64,000 nucleotides of DNA from an uncultured Prevotella sp. (GTDB lineage Bacteria; Bacteroidota; Bacteroidia; Bacteroidales; Bacteroidaceae), in assembly GCA_900315955.1 (NCBI GenBank), contig ONBC01000011.1, positions 1 through 64,000 of the forward strand, given 5' to 3'. The notes under the pieces are model-generated. The model had not been told where the DNA came from. It saw nothing but the letters and a program-made list of their open reading frames with translations, and did not search any database. The translations under genes were made by a program, and so were the position numbers. Every line of letters begins with the position of its first letter. Position 1 is the stretch's first letter. This document shows positions 8,834-17,798 of the stretch, in pieces.

Positions 8834-10342
8834 ATGAAAAAGAGAACGATATGGTCCATTGCAGTCATTATGGGGCTGTCCTTCATAATGCTGCTTTTTT
8901 TGCAGCTCACGTATATCCGTGAGATGGCAAATATGAAGAAGGAACAGTTCGACGAAAGTGTCAACCGCGCCCTCTATCAAGCTTCGCGCAACTTGGAGCT
9001 GAACGAGACCTTGCGTTATTTAGAGAAAGACGTACAGGCGAAAGAGAGAAAGTCGGGTGGAAAGAGCTCCAATAATCCGTTCAGCAACGCGTCCAACTAT
9101 ACGACCTTCCGCATGAAGACGAAGGAGTCGAACCCGGTGAAGGTGCCCAAGGCCATGATTCTTATCAACGACCAAAATTCAAACAATGAGGCCAGCCGGT
9201 CTTTGCAGGAGATTGTCAAGAACCGGTACGTTTATCAGAAGGCGCTCTTGGATGAGGTGGTGATGAACATGCTCTATTCCGCTTCTGACAAGCCGCTCAA
9301 GGAACGTGTCAACTTTAAGATCCTTGATCAGGATATCAAGGCCGAGCTCATCAACAATGGTATCAACATACCTTACCACTTTACGGTGACGACTCAGGAC
9401 GGGCGCGAGGTCTATCGTTGTCCCGACTATACGGACGAGGGCTCGGAGTTCACGTATACGCAAGTGCTGTTTCGCAATGACCCCTCGTCGAAGATGGGCG
9501 TAGTGCGGGTGCATTTCCCCGATATCAACAGTTACATCTACTCGAGCATCAAGTTTATGATCCCGAGCGTCTTCTTTACGCTCATCCTGCTCGTGACGTT
9601 TATCATCACCCTGGTGATCGTGTTCAGACAGAAGCGCTACAATGAGATCAAGAACGACTTTGTCAACAATATGACGCATGAGCTCAAGACTCCTATCGCC
9701 AGCATCTCGCTTGCTACGCAGATGCTCAACGACGACAGCATCACGAAGAACGAGAAGATGATCAAGCATCTTGTCGGTGTGATCACGGATGAGACCAAGC
9801 GCCTGCGCTTCCTCGTGGAGAAGGTGCTGCAGATGTCGATGTTCGACCGCAAGAAGTCATCATTCAAGAAGAAGCACCTTGATCTCAACGAGATGGTGGA
9901 GACTATCGCCAACAGTTTCTCGCTGCGGGTAGAGCATACGGGCGGTAAGATCAATGTAGACATTGAGGCTGTCGATTCTTCCATCTATGTCGATGAGGTT
10001 AACTTTCAGAACGTGATCTTCAATCTGATGGACAATGCCGTGAAGTATCGCAAGCCCGATGAGCCGGTCAGCATCTTCCTGAAGACGTGGAACGATGACC
10101 GCTGGCTGTATCTCAGCATCCGCGACACGGGTAAGGGCATAAAGAAGGAAGACTTGAAGAAGGTCTTCGAGAAGTTCTACCGGGTGAGCACGGGCAACGT
10201 TCACGACGTGAAAGGCTTCGGCTTAGGATTGGCTTATGTGAAGAAGGTCGTGGATCTGCACGACGGCGATATTAAGGTCGAGAGCGAATATGGCAAAGGC
10301 TCTACCTTTACCATCAAGTTGCCGGTGATCAAGGATGAATAA
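8834..10342 (+). CDS. rprX: Sensor histidine kinase RprX
   Basis: Membrane sensor kinase of 502 residues. TM1 lies at about 8-27, a periplasmic sensor domain at 30-240, and TM2 at about 241-264. A HisKA domain follows with the phospho-acceptor H282 in NNMTHELKTP, then HATPase_c with NLMDNAVKY, RDTGKGI and GFGLGLAYVKKV. The next gene encodes an RprY-type response regulator. Gene order and protein features match the Bacteroides rprX-rprY pair, linked there to envelope and oxidative stress responses. The input signal is not evident from the sequence. Confidence 0.88.
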   Translation: MKKRTIWSIAVIMGLSFIMLLFLQLTYIREMANMKKEQFDESVNRALYQASRNLELNETLRYLEKDVQAKERKSGGKSSNNPFSNASNYTTFRMKTKESNPVKVPKAMILINDQNSNNEASRSLQEIVKNRYVYQKALLDEVVMNMLYSASDKPLKERVNFKILDQDIKAELINNGINIPYHFTVTTQDGREVYRCPDYTDEGSEFTYTQVLFRNDPSSKMGVVRVHFPDINSYIYSSIKFMIPSVFFTLILLVTFIITLVIVFRQKRYNEIKNDFVNNMTHELKTPIASISLATQMLNDDSITKNEKMIKHLVGVITDETKRLRFLVEKVLQMSMFDRKKSSFKKKHLDLNEMVETIANSFSLRVEHTGGKINVDIEAVDSSIYVDEVNFQNVIFNLMDNAVKYRKPDEPVSIFLKTWNDDRWLYLSIRDTGKGIKKEDLKKVFEKFYRVSTGNVHDVKGFGLGLAYVKKVVDLHDGDIKVESEYGKGSTFTIKLPVIKDE

Positions 10343-10406
10343 CCTTGTTCACGGATATTGAAGGAAATAGACTCAGAGAAAATATAAATCATTAAATATT
10401 CATATT

Positions 10407-11105
10407 ATGGAAGAGAAAACAAAAATTCTGCTTTGTGAGGACGACGAGAACCTCGGAACACTGTTGTGCGAATATCTCATTGCCAAGGGTTTTGACGCTG
10501 TGCTCTGCCCCGACGGTGAGGTTGGCTTCCGCGAGTTCCAGAAAGACAAATACGATATCTGCATCCTCGATGTGATGATGCCCAAGAAGGATGGTTTCAC
10601 CTTAGCCGGCGAGATTCGTCAGATCAACTCGCAGGTGCCTATCATCTTCCTTACGGCGCGCGTGCAGAAGGAGGACGTGCTCGAGGGCTTCGACAAGGGC
10701 GCTGACGACTATATCACGAAGCCGTTCTCTATGGAGGAGCTGGTGAAGCGTGTGGAGGCTATCCTGCGCCGTGTCAAGGGCAAGAAAAACCGCGAGAGCA
10801 CGAAGTACAAGATCGGCAAGTACATGTTTGATACGCAGAAGCAGCTGCTCACCATCGGTGACAAGCAGACGAAGCTCACCACGAAAGAGAACGAGCTGCT
10901 TTCACTGCTCTGCTCCCACGCCAACGAGATCCTGAAGCGCAACGACGCGCTCCGTACGATCTGGATCGACGACAACTACTTCAACGCCCGCTCCATGGAC
11001 GTGTATATCACGAAGCTGCGTAAGCATCTCAAGGACGATGATCAGGTAGAGATCATCAACATCCATGGCCAGGGATACAAACTCATCATTCCTGACGAGG
11101 AGTAA
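10407..11105 (+). CDS. rprY: Response regulator RprY (OmpR family)
   Basis: A 232-residue response regulator. The receiver domain (about 1-120) has the acidic pocket LLCEDDENLG, phospho-acceptor D55 in CILDVMMPKKDG, and the K of YITKPF. The winged-helix Trans_reg_C domain (about 130-230) includes TTKENELL, the recognition-helix region NYFNARSMDVYITKLRKHL and HGQGYKL. The sequence closely resembles what I recall of Bacteroides fragilis RprY. It lies 64 bp after rprX in one operon and is followed by a perfect bidirectional terminator. Confidence 0.92.
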   Translation: MEEKTKILLCEDDENLGTLLCEYLIAKGFDAVLCPDGEVGFREFQKDKYDICILDVMMPKKDGFTLAGEIRQINSQVPIIFLTARVQKEDVLEGFDKGADDYITKPFSMEELVKRVEAILRRVKGKKNRESTKYKIGKYMFDTQKQLLTIGDKQTKLTTKENELLSLLCSHANEILKRNDALRTIWIDDNYFNARSMDVYITKLRKHLKDDDQVEIINIHGQGYKLIIPDEE

Positions 11106-11134
11106 GGACAGATAAGCATCCATACAGGATGAGA

Positions 11135-11174
11135 CGCAAAAGGGGGCGAGCTTGATAGCTCGCCCCCTTTTGCG
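11135..11174. terminator. Bidirectional terminator, rprY / M23 peptidase
   Basis: A perfect 17-bp stem pairs 11135-11151 with 11158-11174 around a six-base loop (TTGATA). A GC-rich core (GGGGGCGAGC) is flanked by A4 and T4 on the arms, so it can serve transcripts from either side of this convergent pair. Confidence 0.85.
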
Positions 11175-11181
11175 TGGCTCG

Positions 11182-11253
11182 GCAGTCACTATGTGACTGC
11201 TTACTCAACAAGTGCATAAGCTTACTCAACAAGTGCATAAGCTTATTCAACAA
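11182..11253. repeat. 8-bp hairpin plus 21-bp tandem repeat
   Basis: GCAGTCAC (11182-11189) pairs with GTGACTGC (11193-11200) over a three-base loop. It runs directly into two identical 21-bp units (11200-11220 and 11221-11241, starting CTTACTCAACAAG) and a partial third (11242-11253). This is a short local duplication downstream of the peptidase gene; function unknown. Confidence 0.7.
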
Positions 11254-11271
11254 ACAGCTTTTAATGAGCGA

Positions 11272-12498
11272 TCAGCCGTTCCTCCACCGATGGTTCTTAT
11301 AGTCTACATACAGGGGAAAGAGCGAGCCATGCTTGACGGCGACGCTCTTGAGTTGCGGACCGCCCAATAATAGCTTCGCCGGTTGCAGCCCGTGCGTCTT
11401 GTGATTAAAGAAGAGGGCGGGGTCCTGCCGCTGTCCATGATAGAGCACCTCAAAGTGAAGATGGTCTCCGGTGGCATGGCCTGTAGCTCCGGTCAGTCCG
11501 ATGACTTGTCCGGCCTTCACTCTGTCTCCGGCTTTAACGAAGAAGCAGGTCATGTGGCCGTAGAGCGTCTCTAAGCCCATGGCGTGACGGAGAATGGCGC
11601 AGTTGCCATAACCTTCGTGCATGGTTGCCGATTCTACTATGCCGTCGAAGGCGGCGTGGATGCTGTCTTGATTGATGTGGGTCTTGATGTCTACCCCGGT
11701 GTGATTATACGTCGTGGAGTCGGTGAGCTCGCGCTCCACGTTATAAGGACTCGTCACATAGCTGTTCACCAATGGATAACACCAGTGAAGGGGTGAGAGG
11801 TCGAAGAGATTCATGCTGCTCACATTGCGAGGGCGTTGGAAGGGACTGAGCGATGTGACCATCAGCTGGCGCATGCGTGCTGTAGCCTTGGCATAACCGA
11901 CATAGTTGGCCGTCGTAGAGATGAACTTGCCGCGGCGCAGCTTGCAGTAGAGCATCTCGTCCTGAAGTTTTCCCGTGGCAGCATTGAAGATATGGTTCGG
12001 TTTTAAGAGCTCATTGCCGACATAGAAAGAGACGACGGTAGCAAATTCTTTCTTCCTTTTGTCGGCAAGCGCAATCGCCTGCCCAGCCTTCACCCGCTCA
12101 CCGGCATGCACTTGGGGTTGCCTGAGTTGGCGGTAGACCGACTGTAATCCGTTGTCATAGTTGACGACAATGGTCTGCTTGTGCTTGTTGTGACGGTCTG
12201 CCATTGATATTGTACCATCAAAGGCAGCACGCACATATTTGTCGGAACGGGAGCAGGCCTTCATCGACCCGTCGGTAAGATATGTCAGACGTGCCTGATG
12301 CAAAGGGGCTGAATAGTGTCCTTCCTGAATGCTGTCGAGGGCTAATGTGTATACCGAATCCTCGCCGAAGACCGTTGAGTCGGCCTTCAGGACAAAGCTT
12401 GTCTCTTCTTCTATCGGGAAGTGGGTATCGGGTGCTAAGGCATTGGCTGAGCAAAGCGAAACCACTGCTAAAATAGCAAAAAAAAGAAATTTATTCAT
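11272..12498 (-). CDS. M23-family peptidase with tandem LytM domains
   Basis: A 408-residue exported protein with an N-terminal signal peptide (MNKFLFFAILAVVSLCSANA). The C-terminal half has M23 zinc-site motifs: HTGVDIKT for HxxxD and HLHFEV for HxH, plus GYGNCAILRHAMGLETLYGHM. It should cleave peptide cross-links in peptidoglycan in the periplasm. The first half (AAFDGTISMADRHN, GLQSVYRQLRQPQVHAGERVKAGQAIALAD) looks like a second LytM domain without metal ligands, as in EnvC/NlpD-type activators. The gene is monocistronic with its own -33/-7 promoter. Confidence 0.85.
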   Translation of the reverse strand: MNKFLFFAILAVVSLCSANALAPDTHFPIEEETSFVLKADSTVFGEDSVYTLALDSIQEGHYSAPLHQARLTYLTDGSMKACSRSDKYVRAAFDGTISMADRHNKHKQTIVVNYDNGLQSVYRQLRQPQVHAGERVKAGQAIALADKRKKEFATVVSFYVGNELLKPNHIFNAATGKLQDEMLYCKLRRGKFISTTANYVGYAKATARMRQLMVTSLSPFQRPRNVSSMNLFDLSPLHWCYPLVNSYVTSPYNVERELTDSTTYNHTGVDIKTHINQDSIHAAFDGIVESATMHEGYGNCAILRHAMGLETLYGHMTCFFVKAGDRVKAGQVIGLTGATGHATGDHLHFEVLYHGQRQDPALFFNHKTHGLQPAKLLLGGPQLKSVAVKHGSLFPLYVDYKNHRWRNG

Positions 12499-12519
12499 TA
12501 TGGCTATTTACTATTTTTG

Positions 12520-12550
12520 CAAAATTACTGCTTTTGAACGAGAGCGCAAA
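12520..12550 (-). promoter_or_regulatory. Promoter of the M23 peptidase gene
   Basis: On the minus strand a -33 TTTG (12547-12550) and a -7 TAATTTTG (12520-12527) are separated by 19 nt, matching the Bacteroidota consensus; the ATG follows about 21 nt later. Confidence 0.75.
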
Positions 12551-12613
12551 GTCTTAACTGTAAAACTATTATAAACGAAGGTTATAAATTAGTGTATTGG
12601 AGTTTTTTTTGAG

Positions 12614-12621
12614 TACCTTTG
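12614..12621 (+). promoter_or_regulatory. -7 element for the glycosyltransferase genes
   Basis: TACCTTTG lies 25 nt before the ATG at 12647. A TTG exists upstream, but the spacing is only about 14 nt, so the -33 element is uncertain. Confidence 0.5.
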
Positions 12622-12646
12622 CAATACCATCAACTAATAATCAGCC

Positions 12647-13585
12647 ATGGACGCAAAGACACAACCCTTAGTCTCATTTATCATCCCGACATACAACATC
12701 CCCATTGTCATGCTTCGCGAATGCGTTGAAAGCATCACGAGCCTCTCCCTGTCGGTCAGCGAACGGGAGATCATCGTCATCGATGACGGCTCCGACTTCT
12801 CACCGGTGAACGAGTTGATGGAGATAGCTCCCGACATCATCTTTATCCGACAACCGAACCGGGGAGTATCTGTCGCGCGTAATATGGGGCTAAAGATGGC
12901 TACGGGCAAGTTTATCCAGTTTGTCGATGGTGACGACTGCTTGATCAATGCACCTTACGAGCACTGTCTCGACATCGTGCGCTATCAGGAGCCGGTAGAC
13001 ATGGTGCAGTCGAAGGCTGAGCCTGCTGATTTCACCTTCAAGGGACCTGTTACCGGGCAGGAATATATGGCAACAGAGAACCTCAGAGCCTCTGTGTGTT
13101 GCTATATCTTCCGCAGAGACCGGCTGGATGGCTTGCGCTTTACGCCGGGTATTGTGCACGGAGAGGATGAGGAATTTACGGCACAGCTGGTGCTGAAGAT
13201 GCGTAATGTCTACAGTACCGAGGCTAAGGCTTATTATTACAGGAAACGGGAAGGATCGGTCACCCACACAGAGAGCAAGGAAGCCAAGAAGAAACATATC
13301 GAGGATATGCTGAAAGTAATATTGAACCTCAAGGCTATTGCTGACAGATGTGACCCGTTGAAGAAAGTGTCCATGGACCGGCGTGTGGCGCAACTCTCGA
13401 TGGACTTCCTTATCAACGTCATCCGCCTCACCAAGAGCCGGAGCCAGCTCACCAAAGCCATCGATCTGCTGAAGCAGCACGGACTTTATCCGCTGCCTGA
13501 TGAGAACTATACAAAGGAATACACGATCTTTCGGTATATGATACAAAAGAAAGCCGGACAGCTCATCCTCATTGCAGCGCTTTAA
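12647..13585 (+). CDS. Glycosyltransferase family 2
   Basis: A 312-residue GT-A enzyme. SFIIPTYNIP at the start, IVIDDGS near 44-50, RGVSVARNMGLKMATGKFIQFVDGDD near 75-100 (a DxD-like metal site) and GEDEEF are classical GT2 marks. It should add a sugar from a nucleotide donor to a cell-surface glycan, acting at the inner face of the membrane. The donor and acceptor cannot be told. A second, GT4-like glycosyltransferase follows on the same strand after an 80-bp repeat-filled spacer. Confidence 0.88.
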   Translation: MDAKTQPLVSFIIPTYNIPIVMLRECVESITSLSLSVSEREIIVIDDGSDFSPVNELMEIAPDIIFIRQPNRGVSVARNMGLKMATGKFIQFVDGDDCLINAPYEHCLDIVRYQEPVDMVQSKAEPADFTFKGPVTGQEYMATENLRASVCCYIFRRDRLDGLRFTPGIVHGEDEEFTAQLVLKMRNVYSTEAKAYYYRKREGSVTHTESKEAKKKHIEDMLKVILNLKAIADRCDPLKKVSMDRRVAQLSMDFLINVIRLTKSRSQLTKAIDLLKQHGLYPLPDENYTKEYTIFRYMIQKKAGQLILIAAL

Positions 13586-13587
13586 TA

Positions 13588-13655
13588 TAATGTTGAATGT
13601 GAAATGTTAAGTGTTGAATGAGTAGTGTTGAATGAGTAGTGTTGAATGATTAATG
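13588..13655 (+). repeat. GTTGAATG tandem-like intergenic repeat
   Basis: The spacer contains AATGTTGAATGTGAAATG, then three close copies of AGTGTTGAATGA. The words match the tracts at 955-1008 and 17690-17798. It is C-poor and has no coding potential. Confidence 0.65.
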
Positions 13656-13667
13656 AAGGTTTGAACA

Positions 13668-14765
13668 ATGAGAATACTGCTACTTGGCGAATACAGCAAT
13701 GTCCACGCTACGCTTGCCGAAGGCTTGCGCACGCTTGGCCACACAGTGACAGTGGTCAGCAACGGTGACTTCTGGAAAAACTATCCGCGCGACATCGATG
13801 TGAGCCGAAAGGAAGGAAGATGGGGTGGGGTGAAGCTCATGCTGAAGATCGCGTCACTCTTACCCCGGCTCAGCGGTTTCGACATCGTTCAGCTTATAAA
13901 CCCCATGTTCTTTGAATTGAGGGCGGAAAGGCTTTTTCCCCTTTATCATTATCTTAGGAAGCACAATAAGAAGGTCGTTCTCGGCGCTTTCGGGATGGAC
14001 TATTACTGGGTGCATGAGAATATTACGCGCATGCCACTCAGATATAGTGATTTCAACATCGGAAGGACCCTGCGGACGGATCCTGATGCCACGGTGTATA
14101 TCAACGATTGGACAGATACCGCCAAGGGCAGGCTTAATCAGGAGATTGCCAAAGACTGCGATGCGATCGTAGCGGGGCTGTATGAATATTGGGCTACATA
14201 TCACCCCGTGTTCCCGGCAAAGACAACTTTTATTCCCTTTCCAATAATACCTAAAACATACGAAGAACCCACACCGTTCACGCCTCCTTTGAAGTTGTTT
14301 ATCGGCATCAGCAAAAAACGGAGTGTATATAAAGGAACAGACATCATGTTGCGGGCAGCGCAGGACGTTGCCGCTCTGTATCCTGGCAACGTCCGGCTGA
14401 CGATAGCCGAAGGTCTGCCTTTCAACGCGTATGTGAAGGCGATGAATGAGGCAGATGTCATCCTTGACCAGCTCTATAGCTACACGCCCGCCATGAATGC
14501 GCTTGAGGCGATGAGCCGCGGCATTGTCGTCGTGGGTGGGGGAGAGCCCGAGAACTATGAGATTCTCCATGAGTCAGAACTTCGGCCTATCATCAACGTC
14601 GAGCCGACCTACGACAGCGTCTACCAACAGTTGGAGCATCTCGTCTTGCACCCCGAAATGATTCCTTCCTTGAAAAAGCAAAGCATTGAATATATCCGCC
14701 GCCACCATGATTATTTTAAGGTGGCGGCAGCGTATGACAGCCTTTACAAATCTTTATTTCTCTGA
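13668..14765 (+). CDS. Glycosyltransferase, GT4/GT-B type
   Basis: A 365-residue protein with an N-terminal Rossmann-like domain (MRILLLGEYSNVHATLAEGLRTLGH) and a second domain carrying PLKLFIGISKKRSVYKGTDIMLRAA and YTPAMNALEAMSRGIVVVGGGEPENYEIL. The latter occupies the place of the GT-B donor-binding motif (E-x7-E). It probably transfers a sugar in exopolysaccharide or protein glycan assembly. It follows the GT2 gene, so both may modify the same glycan. No membrane segments are seen, implying peripheral association. Confidence 0.8.
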   Translation: MRILLLGEYSNVHATLAEGLRTLGHTVTVVSNGDFWKNYPRDIDVSRKEGRWGGVKLMLKIASLLPRLSGFDIVQLINPMFFELRAERLFPLYHYLRKHNKKVVLGAFGMDYYWVHENITRMPLRYSDFNIGRTLRTDPDATVYINDWTDTAKGRLNQEIAKDCDAIVAGLYEYWATYHPVFPAKTTFIPFPIIPKTYEEPTPFTPPLKLFIGISKKRSVYKGTDIMLRAAQDVAALYPGNVRLTIAEGLPFNAYVKAMNEADVILDQLYSYTPAMNALEAMSRGIVVVGGGEPENYEILHESELRPIINVEPTYDSVYQQLEHLVLHPEMIPSLKKQSIEYIRRHHDYFKVAAAYDSLYKSLFL

Positions 14766-14812
14766 CACTGAAGGCGCAAATCACCCTCCCTACGAGGAGG
14801 AACGGGAAAGGC

Positions 14813-15775
14813 TTACCCGATCAGCCACGAGATATACCCCAAGAATACGGCAATCAGCACAAATCCTTCCCAGCGTTCGATGCGATATTTGGTGAAGGAG
14901 AAGAGCCAGAGCATGACCATAGAGAGCACCATCACGGCAAGGTCTATCGTCGTGATACCCTGGATATGCATCGGTGAGATCAGTCCTGTCACACCAAGGA
15001 TCATGAGGATATTGAAGACATTGGACCCTAATACGTTGCCGATGGCGATACCACTGTCTCCCTTCCGCGCTGCCACCACACTTGTAGCAAGTTCAGGAAG
15101 CGAGGTGCCGCCTGCTACGATCGTCAAGCCTATCACGGCATCACTGATCCCCCAACTGTGAGCCAGAGCCGAGGCATTGTCCACAAAGACATTGGAACCT
15201 AACACGAGGCCGGCGAGTCCCAAGAGAATAAACAACAACGCCTTTCCGGAGCCCATTGCTTCTTTCGTCTTCTCCGCTTCCTGAGCCCCATTCTTGGCGC
15301 CCCGCAAAGTGATAAACAAAAAAGCGAGGAAAGCGACAAAAAGGATCAAAGCATCTATTCTTGAGATCTGATCGTCGAGCGTCATGCCCATGAGCATGAT
15401 CGAAGCAAACACAGCGATAGGAATGTCTTTTTTCACCGTAGCGTGCAGGATGGTTATCGGCGCCACGGCAGCAGCCACACCCACGATAAGCAGCGCATTG
15501 AAGATATTGCTTCCTACGATGTTTCCGACAGCCAAGTCAGGCGTTCCGTGGATGGCAGAGACTAAGGAAACGAAGAATTCAGGCATCGAGGTACCAATGG
15601 CGACGATCGTCAAACCAATCACTATCTGCGACACTCCGAGTCGTGTCGCAAGTCCCACCGAGCCGTTCGTAAGCCAGTCGGCACTCTTCAACACCACAAC
15701 GATACCAATAACAAGAAGAAGGATTTGTGCCCACATCATCTGTGGAGCGAAAGAAAAAAGTAATATAGTATTCAT
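14813..15775 (-). CDS. Calcium/sodium antiporter (CaCA family, YrbG-like)
   Basis: A 320-residue integral membrane protein with about ten hydrophobic segments and the two inverted alpha-repeats of the CaCA family: GTSMPEFFVSL with GNIVGSNIFN in the first half, and GGTSLPELATSV with GNVLGSNVFN in the second. The acidic residues in these repeats bind the cations. It likely exchanges Ca2+ for Na+ (or K+) across the inner membrane. It lies on the minus strand downstream of the yigZ gene with a 63-bp gap and could be the last gene of the serC operon or independent. Confidence 0.9.
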   Translation of the reverse strand: MNTILLFSFAPQMMWAQILLLVIGIVVVLKSADWLTNGSVGLATRLGVSQIVIGLTIVAIGTSMPEFFVSLVSAIHGTPDLAVGNIVGSNIFNALLIVGVAAAVAPITILHATVKKDIPIAVFASIMLMGMTLDDQISRIDALILFVAFLAFLFITLRGAKNGAQEAEKTKEAMGSGKALLFILLGLAGLVLGSNVFVDNASALAHSWGISDAVIGLTIVAGGTSLPELATSVVAARKGDSGIAIGNVLGSNVFNILMILGVTGLISPMHIQGITTIDLAVMVLSMVMLWLFSFTKYRIERWEGFVLIAVFLGYISWLIG

Positions 15776-15838
15776 GATTTATTTATGCTGTGCAACGTGC
15801 GGTCATTGGGCTGCCGCACCCACCCATCAATATTCCAT

Positions 15839-16426
15839 TCATTCGAAAGCGAGATGGTCCAATTTCGATTGCAGCTCCTCTGCCTTGCTCTTTCTGATGG
15901 CAAGGGTGATAGAGCAATCGTTGTCGAAATGCTGGTCCACGATTCGTGGCTGCATCTCTTTCACGATACGCATCACACCATTCATCATCGGATAAGTAAA
16001 CTGATAGGTGATCTGCTCTTCGATCAGCCGTTCTTCTATCTCGGCATGCGCGATAGCATCTGCGGCTGCGGTGCGGTAAGCCACGATAAGCCCCGACGTA
16101 CCGAGCTTTACTCCTCCGAAATAGCGCACGACACAGATGAGGATATTCGTCAGATCGTTGCTGTTGATCTGTCCGAGGATAGGCTTGCCGGCTGTCGACG
16201 AGGGCTCACCGTCATCGTTGGCACGAAACTCCTCGCGCTCTGCCCCTATCATGTAAGCATAGCAGCAGTGGCGTGCGTCATAATATTTCTTGCGGGTAGA
16301 AGCGATGATGTCCATAGCTTCCTCCACCGTTTCTACATGATGAGCAAAGGCGAGGAATTTACTGCGTTTGTCCGTGTAGTATCCCTCGCCGATGGTCTTT
16401 TCACTGATGGTTAAGTATGAATCCAA
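15839..16426 (-). CDS. YigZ/IMPACT-family protein
   Basis: A 195-residue protein of the UPF0029/IMPACT family. The signature is visible as KFLAFAHHVETVEEAM, DARHCCYAYMIG, DDGEPSSTAGKPIL and CVVRYFGGVKLGTSGL. The N-terminal IMPACT domain is followed by a ferredoxin-like domain (about 135-195). The bacterial members' biochemical role is unsettled. It lies two bases downstream of the DUF1015 gene, so the two are translated from one mRNA and belong to the serine-biosynthesis transcription unit. Confidence 0.88.
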   Translation of the reverse strand: MDSYLTISEKTIGEGYYTDKRSKFLAFAHHVETVEEAMDIIASTRKKYYDARHCCYAYMIGAEREEFRANDDGEPSSTAGKPILGQINSNDLTNILICVVRYFGGVKLGTSGLIVAYRTAAADAIAHAEIEERLIEEQITYQFTYPMMNGVMRIVKEMQPRIVDQHFDNDCSITLAIRKSKAEELQSKLDHLAFE

Positions 16427-16428
16427 TT

Positions 16429-17682
16429 TTAGTCAGATAATTTATGGATGACAAGTCCCGAACGCAACTTAGGCTCAAACCACGTAGCCTTCGGCGGCAT
16501 GATTTTACCGGCATCGGCTATCTTCATGATCTGATCCATGGAGACCGGATAGAGAGCCAACGCCCAGCGTGCCTCTCCCTTGTCGACCCTGCGGCGGAGC
16601 TCTCCTAAGCCACGGAGACCACCGATGAAATCGACACGCTTGTCTGAACGCAGATCCTTGATACCCATGAGCTTGTCGAGGATAAGGCGGCTCGAGATGT
16701 CTACATCTAAGCAGCCTATCGGATCATTGTCATCATAAGTACCGGGGCGTGCCGTGAGACTGTACCAGTTGCCATCGATATACAAGGAGAACTCATGCCG
16801 GTGACGTGGCTTATACTCCTCAGGGCCTACGAGCATCACCACGAAATCCTTCTCCAATGCACGAAGAAACTCTTTAGGAGTCATGCCGTTGAGATCCTTG
16901 ACCACGCGGTTGTAATCGAGGATCGTCAGCTCGCTGGCGGGGAAGCACACTGCCATGAAATAGTTGTACTCCTCCTTGCCTGTATGATGAGGATCAGCCT
17001 TGGCTTTCTCATCTGCCACCCGCACGGCAGCAGCCGAGCGATGATGACCGTCGGCGATATAGAGCGAGGGCATCTTGGCAAACTCGCGCGTTATGGTGTC
17101 GACATCCTTGCGGTCATTGATGACCCAGAACTGATGACGGAACCCATCCTCCGGTGCCACGAAGTCATACTCAGGCGCTGTCTGAGCATAACGGGCGATG
17201 AGCTTGTTGAGCACGTCATCATCAGGATAAGCGAAGAAAGCGGGACCCACATTGGCGTCAGTGGCCAGCACATGCTTCATGCGGTCGTCCTCTTTCTCAC
17301 GACGAGTCAGTTCATGACGCTTGATGATGCCTTTGTGATAATCGTCCGCCGAGGCAGCCACCACGATACCATACTGCGTCTTGCCAGGCTTGATCGACTG
17401 AGCATAGAGATAGTAGTTCTCATCACGGTCCTGCTTGAGCCACCCGTTGTCGATAAACTTCTGAAACTGAGTCTTTGCCATCTCATACACGCGCGGATCA
17501 TCGAAAGCGATGTCAGCGGGGAAGTTGATCTCCGGCATGTTGATATGGTAGAAGCTCATCTCATTACTGCCGGCAGCCTTACGCGCCTCCTCCGAGGAGA
17601 GCACATCGTAAGGATAGCTCTCTATCTTCTCAACGAGGTCCTTCGGTGGGCGAAGACCTCGAAATGGTTTCACTGTGGCCAT
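16429..17682 (-). CDS. DUF1015-family protein linked to serine biosynthesis
   Basis: A 417-residue cytoplasmic protein starting KPFRGLRPPKDLVEKI with YPYDVLS nearby, the classic DUF1015 N terminus. At 211-215 it has DGHHR within SLYIADGHHRSAAA, a motif shared with the ParB/sulfiredoxin-fold serine kinases SerK and SbnI. It is placed directly after serC and serA and before yigZ in one leftward operon. From motif and context I infer a role in handling serine or phosphoserine; this is not established by the sequence. No serB-like phosphatase is in the window. Confidence 0.85.
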   Translation of the reverse strand: MATVKPFRGLRPPKDLVEKIESYPYDVLSSEEARKAAGSNEMSFYHINMPEINFPADIAFDDPRVYEMAKTQFQKFIDNGWLKQDRDENYYLYAQSIKPGKTQYGIVVAASADDYHKGIIKRHELTRREKEDDRMKHVLATDANVGPAFFAYPDDDVLNKLIARYAQTAPEYDFVAPEDGFRHQFWVINDRKDVDTITREFAKMPSLYIADGHHRSAAAVRVADEKAKADPHHTGKEEYNYFMAVCFPASELTILDYNRVVKDLNGMTPKEFLRALEKDFVVMLVGPEEYKPRHRHEFSLYIDGNWYSLTARPGTYDDNDPIGCLDVDISSRLILDKLMGIKDLRSDKRVDFIGGLRGLGELRRRVDKGEARWALALYPVSMDQIMKIADAGKIMPPKATWFEPKLRSGLVIHKLSD

Positions 17683-17689
17683 ATTTTAA

Positions 17690-17798
17690 TGTTGAGTGTT
17701 GAATGTTAAATGTTGAATGAGAGGGGTGGAGAGTTTTTAATGTTGAGTATTGAGTGTTGAATGTTAAATGAGGGGTGGCGAATGTTGAATGAATCCGG
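17690..17798. repeat. GTTGAATGTTAAATG intergenic repeat tract
   Basis: About 100 bp between serA and the DUF1015 gene consist of repeated words: TTGAGTGTTGAATG, TTAAATGTTGAATGAG, AGGGGTGG (twice) and TTGAGTATTGAGTGTTG. They are the same words as at 955-1008 and 13588-13655, but here they run antisense to the surrounding genes, so orientation does not follow transcription. Confidence 0.65.
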
